This document shows, piece by piece, positions 8,249 to 16,301 of a stretch of 52,767 bases of DNA (position 1 is the stretch's first letter; each line of letters begins with the position of its first letter). Location: contig JBAZOY010000008.1 in assembly GCA_041648505.1 (NCBI GenBank), positions 1 to 52,767 on the forward strand. The letters run 5' to 3'. Source of the stretch: JBAZOY01 sp041648505 (lineage in GTDB: Bacteria > Desulfobacterota > Syntrophia > Syntrophales > CG2-30-49-12). Under the pieces are notes generated by a model. That model saw only the letters and a program-made list of their open reading frames with translations. It ran no database searches and had not been told where the DNA came from. The position numbers and the translations under genes were made by a program.

Positions 8249-9145
8249 TTACTTTTTCTCGTAGAAACGCTTCATTAACTCTTCTTGCGCTTCCTTTTTC
8301 TTCTCAGCTTCCGCTTTTCTTATCTTCCAGAAACGAGTTGGTCTCCTTTCCATGAAAGCTGTCGATCCTTCTCTGCCTTCAGGAGTATCAAGATAGTTTG
8401 GATAAAGCATGTTGCCGGTTACTCCTATTGAAGGTAAGGAATCTAATATGGAATCGAAGGAAGCTTTTAAAATCTCTACACATGCCGGGCTTAAAAGCAA
8501 AACCTCTTCACACCATCTATCTATTTCTTCATCCATTTTTTCTACGGGGACAACTTTATTAACCAATCCCATCTCAAGGGCTTCATGAGCCGTATAGCGG
8601 CGACATAGCATCCATATTTCTCTTGCCTTCTTTGCTCCTACAACATGAGTCAAATAAGGCATGATGAAACCGTCTGCGGGACTGGAGACTCGAGGACCAT
8701 TTTGCCCCATTATAGCGGTATCGGCGGCTATAGTGAAATCACAACAGTATGCAAGGTGGTGTGAACCCCCGATACAATAACCTTTAACAGCAGCCAGTAC
8801 CGGTTTACGGCAGAGCCTTACCAGCCTGTTTGCCGCATATTTCCACCAGAATTGTTCCCGAAGCCCCCAGACTTCCCATTCAATGTCTCCGCCGGTACCG
8901 AAATGATCGCCGGCTCCAGTCAGTACTACTATGCCTACCAGGGGGTCACTGCTGGCCTCATAAAATGCCTTGAACATCTCATCCATTGTTTTATTAGTAA
9001 AAGCGTTGTATTTTTTCGGCCTATTGACGGTTACCCTGGCTACAGCTCCTTCAAGCTCTGCATGGTATTTTTTTTCATAAATAACTTCCTCAAAATCCAG
9101 GCCATAACCTTTTACCTGTTCCCACGCGGTCCATTTGTCACCCAT
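8249..9145 (-). CDS. enoyl-CoA hydratase/isomerase family protein, MenB/BadI-like
   Basis: A crotonase-fold protein of 298 residues. It has an oxyanion-hole region (GDHFGTGGD), the CoA-site segment KGYCIGGSHHLAYCCDFTIA, and GQNGPRVSSPADGF followed by VVGAKKAREIWMLCRRY. The last two stretches match the subgroup of naphthoate synthase (MenB) and 2-ketocyclohexanecarboxyl-CoA hydrolase (BadI), which perform Dieckmann-type ring closure or opening, better than ordinary fatty-acid hydratases. There is an about 25-residue N-terminal extension and a Lys/Glu-rich C-terminal tail. A strong AAGGAGG precedes the ATG. No other menaquinone or benzoate genes are in view, so the substrate is open. Confidence 0.85.
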   Translation of the reverse strand: MGDKWTAWEQVKGYGLDFEEVIYEKKYHAELEGAVARVTVNRPKKYNAFTNKTMDEMFKAFYEASSDPLVGIVVLTGAGDHFGTGGDIEWEVWGLREQFWWKYAANRLVRLCRKPVLAAVKGYCIGGSHHLAYCCDFTIAADTAIMGQNGPRVSSPADGFIMPYLTHVVGAKKAREIWMLCRRYTAHEALEMGLVNKVVPVEKMDEEIDRWCEEVLLLSPACVEILKASFDSILDSLPSIGVTGNMLYPNYLDTPEGREGSTAFMERRPTRFWKIRKAEAEKKKEAQEELMKRFYEKK

Positions 9146-10287
9146 TTAAATACCTCCTTAATAAATAAAATTTATTGAGAGAGCAAACTTCCAAAAACTG
9201 TTATTTCTATGAATCTGGCATGTTCCCTCAAAATTATGCGTTATTTTTGCGTCACGCATTATTTGCTTTTTGAGATGATCTTTCGCTAGTAACATAAAAT
9301 TCACTGATTGGGAGTTTAAATTCCCCTATTTCCCCCACGTAATATATTTCTCTTTAAAAACCTAAAGGATCAATCCAGAGGAGGGATTTCTTCTCAGCCC
9401 TATTTTTTATTAATTGACAGTCTTATAAACGGGAAACGAATCTCCCGCGATAAAGGTGGATATATCCTTCAATTCACCTCCTTCCTGGATTATTAAAAAA
9501 AAGAAACAAATCTCAGCGATAGCGCTCCGTAATTATCAGAGACAGAGGCTTCATCCCTTTTATAATATAACGATCTCCATGCCGTTCAGTTTTTATCCCG
9601 TAGGATTTAACCCGGACTCCGGTTCTGTTACCGCTATTATTGTATTTTTCCGTGTACTATTCTCGGAAGGTGCAAGCCTTTCTGAGACGTGGTGCCAGCA
9701 GAGATAAATAAAAATAGGGCTTTCGGACTTGCTAAACACGATTGATACCACTGATACTGAAACCTTGACGATCTTCTTTACAACTCGGTTAAATGTCGTA
9801 AGGCCAACGTTGCTTACTACATGTTCCTCCGATGACTACTCTGAGCCATTTAGCATGGCTGTTAGATTTTTACAACATTAAATCCGAGAATTTATCTTTA
9901 AAGAAGTGATTAAGCTCTTTTAATAGCTTTAATAGAAAATGTCTCTGCCAGGCTAAAGCAAAGCTACCTGGAGAGACAAAAAAAGAGACAGGAACTCATA
10001 TAGGTTAAGAATCTTGAAAATTGTATTCATCGGTACTCAAGAATCTTTTTCGGCCCCCTGCACGTCCCGCGTTACTGCAAAAGCAGAACTCGTGCTTAGG
10101 TGCTTAGAAATTGCCTTTACTGGCGTTGCGTGAGACGGCAGGGAACCCGAAAATCTTTAAGTTGCTGTTTCCGAATCCAATTTCCACGGTTTTACACAAA
10201 GGTCTTAGTGTATTTCCATACTTTAAACCAAGCCTCTTCTTAAAAAATAGTGATACTTTATTAAGTTAAACTGCTACCAAGGTTTTT
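9146..10287. other. long intergenic region, 1.14 kb
   Basis: Contains one copy of the dispersed palindromic repeat (10018-10206) and the leader of the MenB/BadI-like gene. In that leader a short inverted pair ATGCGT / ACGCAT (about 9236-9261) could be an operator. A minus-strand open stretch around 9600-9830 includes a protein-like run (SNVGLTTFNRVVKKIVKV) but has a stop just upstream and no start; it may be a decayed gene. Nothing else supportable. Confidence 0.5.
10018..10206 (-). repeat. dispersed palindromic repeat, copy A
   Basis: A near-full copy in minus orientation of the family also present at 21383, 25821, 28724 and 47373. Its two ends are imperfect inverted repeats: the left end begins GAAAATTGTATTCATCGG and the right end, reversed, begins GGAAATTGGATTCGG, and both continue to a (A)AAGATTTTTCGG-like block. 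A CTAAGACCTTTG tail is at the outer right. Confidence 0.75.
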
Positions 10288-11877
10288 CTATTTCAGGATT
10301 GCCTCGGCCTCTTCTCTATAAGCATCCATTACGTAAGGTATACGAGACACTTTGGCCGCTTCCTCTGTGAGGGTCATAATATCCTTACGCGAAATAGTAC
10401 TGAGACGAAAATTTCGGCTGCCGGCCATTAACTGCTGTAAGCCGACTCTTAGTTTCTGCGCATAACTATAGATACCTACGGCGCCCAATGGAATATCCTT
10501 CATCGTCTTGGTTCCATATTTTTCCGCCAGCTCTTCATAGCAGACAAAGATTTCTTCTACCTTCGTGCCGTATTCATTGACGGTTTTTGGCAGGTCATTG
10601 TTTTTTATCCATTCAGCAATGTTCTTACCAACCATACCGGGGATCATAAGTGCCCGTCCCATACATACTGCCTTGACATATGGCGCTCCCATCGCTAAGA
10701 CCTTAAATATATGGTCTTCTGTGGAAAATCCACCTGCTATAGCGATATCGGGAACCCGCATACCCTTAGATGCAAGTTTTTCACAGAATTCGTAGGCCAA
10801 GGACTGAATGTAAAAGGTAGGTATCCCCCACTCTTCCATCATCCTCCAGGGACTCATCCCTGTTCCACCACCGGCGCCATCGATGGTAAGAAGATCTATA
10901 TCGGCCATGGAAGAATATTTCAGGGCCATAGCCAATTCCCGCATGGAATAAGCCCCGGTTTTCAATGTAATCCTCGTAAAACCAAGTTTGCGAAGCCGCT
11001 CTACCTCGGCTAAAAAGCCGTCCTCACTTACAAAACCGAGACGGGAATGTCTTTCAAATTCTTTGATCGCGCCGGCTTTGAATGCTTCCTGTGAGGCTTT
11101 CAACGAAGGATCGGGAGTAACAATGTAACCCCGCTTCTGGAGTTCAAGGGCACGGTCAAGGCTGTTCACTTTTATTTCACCACCGATACACTTTGCGCCC
11201 TGTCCCCATTTTAATTCTATAGTCTTGAGTCCGTGTTTTTTATTTACATATTCGGCAACACCCAATCTGGTATCTTCTACATTCATCTGGACCAAAATTT
11301 CTCCGTAACCCTCATGAAAGCGCCGATAAACCTCTATCCTTCGATCCATATCCGGAGCGTTTTTTATCTTACCGTTAGCATCTAATTCAAGGGCAGGATC
11401 AATGCCGCATACGTTTTCACCGCACACCAGGGTTATACCGGAAATAGCTGCTCCGACTGCAAAGTGTTCCCAGTTCTTTCTTGCTATTTCGGTTGAGCCG
11501 AGGGCTCCAGTGAAAACAGGTGCCCGCATCTTGACCTTTGTCTTACAACCATATTCCGTTTCTGTGTTTACAGCCGGGAAAATAGCGGTATCGGGATCTC
11601 CCAATACGCCGTCGGGCAGTCCCTCTGCCCCCATAGCATATCCCTGAATATTCAAGTGAGAATAGTCTAAGGGATAGTTCTTGTCCCCTCCTGCGGTGAT
11701 CTCACCGAAGGGGCCGGGGTAGATCAATTCTCTCCCCCGAAATGCAGCCTTAAATACTTCACAGTTACCTCTGCAACCATCAATACATCGTGAACAGAGC
11801 CCAGATCCGGGAACTACGCTCCGGGAACGATTAGCTGTCCTGGTAGCATCATTCGCATTTGGTTGTTGTAAATTCAT
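10288..11877 (-). CDS. FMN-binding glutamate-synthase-like protein
   Basis: A 529-residue protein related to the FMN/glutamate-synthase central domain (archaeal-type GltB). DGAGGGTGMSP plus IAGGFSTEDHIFKVLAMGA match the FMN-phosphate and active-site loops of that TIM barrel. Two features differ from standard glutamate synthase. The usual QGAKPGxGG loop reads QGAKCIGGE, and an N-terminal CxxCxxxCxxxC cluster (C28, C31, C35, C39) could bind an Fe-S cluster or zinc. There is no glutaminase domain. An excellent AAAGGAG precedes the ATG, and a terminator-like hairpin lies in the 5' leader. It may be an FMN oxidoreductase on a non-glutamate substrate; the regulator gene lies directly upstream. Confidence 0.82.
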   Translation of the reverse strand: MNLQQPNANDATRTANRSRSVVPGSGLCSRCIDGCRGNCEVFKAAFRGRELIYPGPFGEITAGGDKNYPLDYSHLNIQGYAMGAEGLPDGVLGDPDTAIFPAVNTETEYGCKTKVKMRAPVFTGALGSTEIARKNWEHFAVGAAISGITLVCGENVCGIDPALELDANGKIKNAPDMDRRIEVYRRFHEGYGEILVQMNVEDTRLGVAEYVNKKHGLKTIELKWGQGAKCIGGEIKVNSLDRALELQKRGYIVTPDPSLKASQEAFKAGAIKEFERHSRLGFVSEDGFLAEVERLRKLGFTRITLKTGAYSMRELAMALKYSSMADIDLLTIDGAGGGTGMSPWRMMEEWGIPTFYIQSLAYEFCEKLASKGMRVPDIAIAGGFSTEDHIFKVLAMGAPYVKAVCMGRALMIPGMVGKNIAEWIKNNDLPKTVNEYGTKVEEIFVCYEELAEKYGTKTMKDIPLGAVGIYSYAQKLRVGLQQLMAGSRNFRLSTISRKDIMTLTEEAAKVSRIPYVMDAYREEAEAILK

Positions 11878-11900
11878 AAAAATCTCCTTTCTTTTGATAT

Positions 11901-11935
11901 CAAAATAAAAAAGTGTCCGCTTTGATAGACACCTT
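11901..11935 (-). terminator. rho-independent terminator or attenuator ahead of the glutamate-synthase-like gene
   Basis: Read on the minus strand, GTGTC / GACAC (extended by a G-T and A-T pairs to about 8 bp) with a 10-base loop is followed by TTTTTTATTTTG. It is 90 bases past the stop of the regulator gene and about 25 bases ahead of the next gene's start site region. It either ends the regulator transcript or acts as an attenuator in the leader. Confidence 0.7.
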
Positions 11936-12023
11936 TGCCGGCGTTGTTAATAAATATCGCTAATTATGTGTTTAGATTCCTTTATTTAGGATATACACTG
12001 TAATAGCTTTAATTCTGATAATC

Positions 12024-13085
12024 TCATAATTTCTTTTTGTTGGGTCCCGGGGATCGAGAGTTAGTCGCTTTGAAAAAAAATGAATCGAGGGATCTCCCCA
12101 AGGATCGAGCAATGTCTACAAAAAGCTGAAGGGAAGGGAGGCTTTGGTCACTTTCTATCTGGGATAGAGCGCTGGGAGTAATATTAAGGATTCTGGACAA
12201 TTCTACTTGTGAAAGGTTTCTTTCCAAGCGAAAACGCCGGATTTGCCCTCCTATTTTTACAGGGTCTTTTTTTCGTAGAAAACTTGGAATTCCCTCTGCG
12301 ACTTTTCCCCCTCCCCCCTCAAATCTTGTTCCTGTATCTGACATGATGAGGGGTTCAAGAAAATTAATTTTATTATTTTGAAAATTGTAGTAATAAACTA
12401 CATTCAGTAACTGAGAAGACCTTCCCTCCATCTTCAAAAATCTTGCTGTACATATACCCTCTTCCTGAAAACCCAAATTGATAACGAGTTGAGTTATATG
12501 GCTTATGTTTGCCAAGAATGCCTTGGTATGAGCTTCTCCAGCCATAGGCCAGTAAGCCAGTGCCTTCAATTCGAACAGTTTGGGACAGGTATAGGTAAAG
12601 AAATGTAGTGTATCTTTTTCCCCCCACAGTTCTTGCATCCCCGTCAAACTGTCAAAGATATATTTACACAGGCTCTTTTCTCTAAATTCTTGCTGTAATT
12701 TAACAATAGTTTCTATTAATTCAGCCGGTTCACTCAGATTCTTTATACATTGTATACGGAATGGGCTTAATTTGTTTGGCCCGTTTTTGTAAAAGGATTG
12801 AAAGACTTCGTCACCCTGTCCTTTGCCAAAAGTGAAAGCATCGACAAGTATGAAATTATCATGGTTAAAAAAATTTCTGTAACGTGAATGTATCTTTTGC
12901 GGCGGGAAATCAAAACTTACATAAATATTCTTAAATTGATGGGCATCTTTTGTCGTTAAAAAATATTCTCCAAAATAATCAAAATAGGTCCCCGGTTCCG
13001 ATACCCAAACTACGTTATCTCCCAGTAAGACCCCCCCTATGAGATTGTCTAAATACGGTATCCCGCAACTATAAAATTCTTTCAT
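12024..13085 (-). CDS. KaiC/RAD55-like domain fused to C-terminal XRE helix-turn-helix; probable transcription regulator
   Basis: The 353-residue protein has two parts. Residues 1-250 resemble the RecA-fold KaiC/RAD55 group: it opens with SCGIPYLDNLIGGVLLGDNV, as in those ATPases, and has a Walker-B-like KYIFDSLTG (D145). The Walker A region, however, reads SEPGTYFDYFG where GxPGTGKT is expected, so Gly, Lys and Thr are Tyr34, Phe35 and Asp36 and ATP hydrolysis is unlikely. Residues about 277-337 are a clean XRE HTH (RLERNLSQVELSRILNITPS ... ALSQIES). It lies upstream of the glutamate-synthase-like gene and probably regulates the 7.8-13.1 kb cluster and itself. The ribosome binding site is weak. 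Confidence 0.85.
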   Translation of the reverse strand: MKEFYSCGIPYLDNLIGGVLLGDNVVWVSEPGTYFDYFGEYFLTTKDAHQFKNIYVSFDFPPQKIHSRYRNFFNHDNFILVDAFTFGKGQGDEVFQSFYKNGPNKLSPFRIQCIKNLSEPAELIETIVKLQQEFREKSLCKYIFDSLTGMQELWGEKDTLHFFTYTCPKLFELKALAYWPMAGEAHTKAFLANISHITQLVINLGFQEEGICTARFLKMEGRSSQLLNVVYYYNFQNNKINFLEPLIMSDTGTRFEGGGGKVAEGIPSFLRKKDPVKIGGQIRRFRLERNLSQVELSRILNITPSALSQIESDQSLPSLQLFVDIARSLGRSLDSFFFKATNSRSPGPNKKKL

Positions 13086-13491
13086 CTGTAAATTCCGTAC
13101 CGATATTCTCCTGCTTGAGGAGGGGAAAAGCTAACCGATGGTTAAAAATCGTCTTCACCGGCAAATCGTTTTTTCAGATGTATCTTCACGCTTATTAACT
13201 ATGATTTAACTTTTTATCGTGCAAAAGTTAAAAAGTCAAATACTTTTTTATTTTCAATAAGTTATCGTCATAGTTTTGTGAATTAGAATTTAAGTATTGC
13301 TTAACTGTTATGACAGATCCAATAAGTTATCGCTTAAATTTACCTTTGGTAAAAAATTAAGCTACAATTAATTTATTAAATAATACTTAATTCGTTTATT
13401 AAACTTCTTTCAGATAAACTAAGGAGATGGGAGAATATTTCCGGGGGTTACCATACTGGTTTCTCGAGTAAAGTAGGAAGGGTGAACACCG
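13086..13491. other. AT-rich control region upstream of the fusion regulator
   Basis: About 400 bases, strongly AT-rich between 13190 and 13420, with a 13-base direct repeat (CAATAAGTTATCG) and related TTATCG half-sites. Likely holds the promoter and operators of the regulator gene. No coding sequence seen. Confidence 0.5.
13255..13332. promoter_or_regulatory. paired 13-bp direct repeat, candidate operator
   Basis: CAATAAGTTATCG occurs exactly at 13255-13267 and 13320-13332, 65 bases apart (about six helical turns). A related TTTTTATCGTG is at about 13211. The position 170-235 bases upstream of the regulator start suggests binding by the XRE domain, but this is untested. Confidence 0.35.
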
Positions 13492-14078
13492 TTAAAGGTT
13501 TAACTTTATCAAAATCTGCCAGAATACCCCGTTCTGTGAACGGGGATGAATGGCAGCCCGTAGCGAAGCGGAGGCAATAGTGTTTTTTTGACCCAGATAC
13601 CCCGCCTTGTAGGCGGGGTAATTCACTTTAAGAGCGTCAGCTCTAATACCTGTCATCAAGGCATGAAACGTAATTTTGGGGGTTCTGGCCTCCAAGTTTT
13701 TACTTGTTTTACCAATAGTCTCGATCTGTCCTTCCAAGGTTTCTTCGGTTACAGTCCTCTGTTTTGTTGCGGTATCGTTTATCGCAGAGATATCTTTCTT
13801 CCAAGAATCTTCAAGAGAGGTCACTTTAGAGGAAATATTATTTATAGTTTTGATTATTTGGAGGGCATTAGTATCAGGACTTAGCTTTGCAACCTTGTAA
13901 GCTTCTTCTTCGCTTTTAACGAACCCTTCCACTTTCTGCAGCCTGTCTTTCAAGTCCCTAACTTCGGATCTGAGATCACTTGTATTTCTCTCTATCAACA
14001 TTGGTAAACTGAAGTATCCTATACCGATACCCCCCCCACCACTACAATGATAAAGATTACTGCCACAATCGTCTTCAT
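13492..14078 (-). pseudogene. membrane-anchored coiled-coil protein gene, frameshifted at a G8 tract
   Basis: The ATG at 14078, with GAGG ten bases upstream, encodes MKTIVAVIFIIVVVGG, a clear N-terminal membrane anchor. At the homopolymer (8 C on the plus strand, 14030-14037) the frame is lost and stops within six codons. The other frame continues as GIGIGYFSLPMLIERNTSDL and then a long coiled coil (RDLKDRLQKVEGF and on). One base gained or lost in the tract restores a single protein of about 180-190 residues. The C-terminal 60 codons run through two REP-like hairpins, so the original end has probably been replaced. Function unknown; it may be a structural envelope protein. It could also be a sequencing error or a phase-variable gene. 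Confidence 0.6.
13522..13645. repeat. REP-like hairpin pair
   Basis: Two related palindromes lie 73 bases apart, each with 8-bp stems around a TGT loop: CCCCGTTC-TGT-GAACGGGG (13527-13545) and CCCCGCCT-TGT-AGGCGGGG (13600-13618). Each is preceded by (A)ATA. The second is followed by TAATTCACTTTAAGAGC and a third small hairpin (AGAGC-GTCA-GCTCT, 13631-13644). This layout is like REP/BIME or IS200/IS605-end structures. No transposase is in view. Confidence 0.7.
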
Positions 14079-14407
14079 AATAAACCGCCTCGTTTTTCTG
14101 TAATTGCTCTGTTAAAAAGTCAAAAACACAAAGATTTCTGATCACACATGCGAATCAGGTAATCTTTGTGTTTTTCAAATTTTACGCAATGAAAATTACA
14201 GGCTTTTGTTCTTTGTAATGTGCTGCCAATCCAAGGGTAAACATCTGGAGTACACGTGTGCATTGGTATGCTATCTATTATAGCACGGGATAACAACAAT
14301 TATATTAGAAAATTCAATCTCTTCGCCCCGCTTTGCTATTTAGATTTTCAGTGTATAGTACGTATATCTTCCCCGTGCTTTTCTCCTGTTTCGTTATTAG
14401 GGAAAGG
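14079..14407. other. intergenic region, 329 bases
   Basis: Contains the strong hairpin terminator at 14122-14175 and the leader of the coiled-coil gene. The remaining 14180-14407 sequence shows nothing recognisable. Confidence 0.5.
14122..14175. terminator. strong bidirectional terminator hairpin
   Basis: A perfect 15-bp outer stem (AAAAACACAAAGATT / AATCTTTGTGTTTTT) encloses a second 5-bp stem (CTGAT / ATCAG). T-runs flank it in both directions. It sits between the M23 peptidase gene (ending at 14408) and the coiled-coil gene (starting at 14078), and so insulates the two minus-strand transcripts. Confidence 0.8.
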
Positions 14408-15733
14408 TTAGAAGGTAGAGAGAATATCCATTTTTTTAGTTATATTATCATTTATCCAGTGTGGATCCCACCATTCCTGGGGATTTACAAACTGTCCTCC
14501 GACCATGATTCCAAAATGAAGATGATCACCACCGGCAAGACCTGATGAGCCTGTATAGCCGATTATATCACCTTTTTTCACTTGCTGTCCCTTTGTAACA
14601 TTGATCGTTTCCAAATGGCCGTAATGAGAAAAAAGCCCAAGACCGTGATCAATCAGGATGGTATTGCCGTAAATACCGATAAAACCGGCAAACGCAACAA
14701 TACCATGGTTGGAAGCTTCTACAGGGGCATGCATTGTTGAAGCGAGATCAACACCCAAGTGGGTGCTTTCAGCTATGGTTTTTCCTCCATACACATAGAT
14801 CCTGCTATCTCCAAATAAGGCCTTGGGCGAGGCGTTTTTCATCCTCAGGAACACCCCTTCCCAGAGTTGCGTCGGGCTCGTTTTTTGGCAAATTTTTTTA
14901 ATGGTTTCATCATTATCCTTACGCATCAATTCATTCACGTATATAAAAGTTTCCAGGGGAGTCTTCCCCCGGAGATCAGGGTTCTGTAACTGGAATTCGG
15001 GCATCTTTTGTTGTAGAAAACTATCTGAAAGATTTAATCTATCGTTACGGAATTTTTTCTCTCTGATAAGACAAGGAATATTTCTGGATGATTCATTTCC
15101 CGCCTGATCTCTGGCGATAACTCTGATATTTGTTTGACCGTTTCTTGCCTGCGTGGGAAGAGCAAAATAGGCGATGATACAGGGCTTACCAAGAAGGGTG
15201 ACAGGGTATCCCGGGGAAAAATGATCTTCCACCTGTACGCCGCTTGTTGAAACTGTTTCAGATAACCTGTAGAGGGCAATACCGGTACCGCCAGGATTGA
15301 AGTAATTCGAAGAATTGAGCAGATATATCTGCGGTGGCATTAAGTCAATTTTTACATGTTTTGTTATGTCTGTTTTATTTTTCCGCAGCGAATAATCAAC
15401 GGCCGATATATTGAGCTTCGCTGTTCCATCATGTAGTTTCAAGCTCAGGGGATCGATTACGAAAGACAATGACTTGTCGTGTGTCCCTTTTTGGGGATAT
15501 TTAATAGAGGACAGAACAATCGTTTTATTGTCCTGGTTGATTGTGATCTCTGTGTTACGGAGACCCGTCTTCTGATCCGTGAATGTGATGTCGAATACCT
15601 TTTGCTGTCCTATGGCAGTAATATCTTGCTTCAATTTAACAGCAGGTTTTTCGCCTTCCAAGAAGGTTGTGAAGAACCACCACCCCCCTCCAAAAGCAAT
15701 GATAATGATAAGAACGATAAGAATTTTTTTCAT
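14408..15733 (-). CDS. M23 family metallopeptidase, membrane-anchored
   Basis: The 441-residue protein starts with a single membrane segment (ILIVLIIIIAFGGGWWFF) that leaves the rest in the periplasm. The middle looks like beta-rich extracellular domains (ARDQAGNESS is typical of Ig-like folds). The C-terminus is a LytM/M23 domain with the zinc ligands visible: HLGVD (H, D) and HLHFG (HxH), plus SHYGHLE. Such proteins cleave peptidoglycan cross-bridges or act as adaptors for amidases; with all ligands present it is probably active. AGAGGTG lies before the ATG. It is transcribed alone, with a strong terminator downstream. Confidence 0.9.
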   Translation of the reverse strand: MKKILIVLIIIIAFGGGWWFFTTFLEGEKPAVKLKQDITAIGQQKVFDITFTDQKTGLRNTEITINQDNKTIVLSSIKYPQKGTHDKSLSFVIDPLSLKLHDGTAKLNISAVDYSLRKNKTDITKHVKIDLMPPQIYLLNSSNYFNPGGTGIALYRLSETVSTSGVQVEDHFSPGYPVTLLGKPCIIAYFALPTQARNGQTNIRVIARDQAGNESSRNIPCLIREKKFRNDRLNLSDSFLQQKMPEFQLQNPDLRGKTPLETFIYVNELMRKDNDETIKKICQKTSPTQLWEGVFLRMKNASPKALFGDSRIYVYGGKTIAESTHLGVDLASTMHAPVEASNHGIVAFAGFIGIYGNTILIDHGLGLFSHYGHLETINVTKGQQVKKGDIIGYTGSSGLAGGDHLHFGIMVGGQFVNPQEWWDPHWINDNITKKMDILSTF

Positions 15734-15784
15734 GAAACACCTCTTGTGATTGATTGAGTATTGGGCAGGAGTTTTGGAAGTTTA

Positions 15785-15852
15785 TTCACAGGTACTCGAA
15801 CAATTTAAATCCGCGTCCCCTGAATCCAATTTTCACTATTTTGCAACGTTCT
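15785..15852 (-). repeat. dispersed palindromic repeat, copy B (ends only)
   Basis: The right part (TGAATCCAATTTTCACTATTTTGCAA on the plus strand, given here in two blocks: TGAATCCAATTTTC and ACTATTTTGCAA) matches the end of the family closely. The left part (TTTATTCACAGGTACTCGAA) matches the opposite end. The central 100 or so bases are missing, leaving a hairpin-only derivative. Confidence 0.55.
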
Positions 15853-16221
15853 CCGGGTATCCTTAAATATTTGAAAAAGTAGTTAGTAATTTTGAAAGAG
15901 CGAGATATTTTTATGATAACCGGGCGAAAAAGTCAATAGTCGGGAATTCAGGTTTAATCTATTAAAACCCGTTAGAAGAAATTCTTTGGACAAAGCCTCC
16001 AGAGGTGATTGATCACAACACAATCTAGATATCTATACTTTCTCTCTAAAAAGAGATTATCCCGCGTAATTATGAATGACTCTTCTATGGTAGGGTTTTA
16101 CAGATGGGTTTGATTATTATCGCCGTTTCAATTGGATAGGGTGGCGCCCGGATTCACACCAAATACATGCCAGGCTTAACGTCGGTCGTATTTTAAAGTG
16201 CCGATTCATAAAGAATTGAGA

Positions 16222-16250
16222 TTGACATTGCCCTAAAATTACGCTACTAA
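16222..16250 (+). promoter_or_regulatory. sigma-70-like promoter of the rsfS-comF unit
   Basis: TTGACA (16222-16227), a spacer of exactly 17 bases and TACTAA (16245-16250). It lies about 50 bases upstream of the rsfS start codon in an otherwise empty region. Confidence 0.6.
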
Positions 16251-16301
16251 AAACAGAGAGTTAATTGCCAAGAGCTAAAGACTTTCCAAAGGGGGGTATT
16301 T

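Larger units (their letters stand above)
15734..16301. other. divergent intergenic region, 568 bases
   Basis: Separates the minus-strand M23 gene from the plus-strand rsfS gene. Contains an internally deleted copy of the dispersed repeat (about 15785-15852) and a good promoter (16222-16250). Nothing else is recognisable. Confidence 0.5.

Noticed and set aside
8249..9145. Naming the crotonase menB or badI
   Set aside because: Motifs fit the subgroup, but no menaquinone or benzoate pathway gene is adjacent to choose between them.
9456..9707. An 83-codon plus-strand frame in the long gap
   Set aside because: No start signal, unusual composition, no neighbours in the same direction.
9600..9870. 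Minus-strand open stretch with SNVGLTTFNRVVKKIV
   Set aside because: Stop codon within the best part, no start and no match I can name; could be a decayed gene but not supportable.
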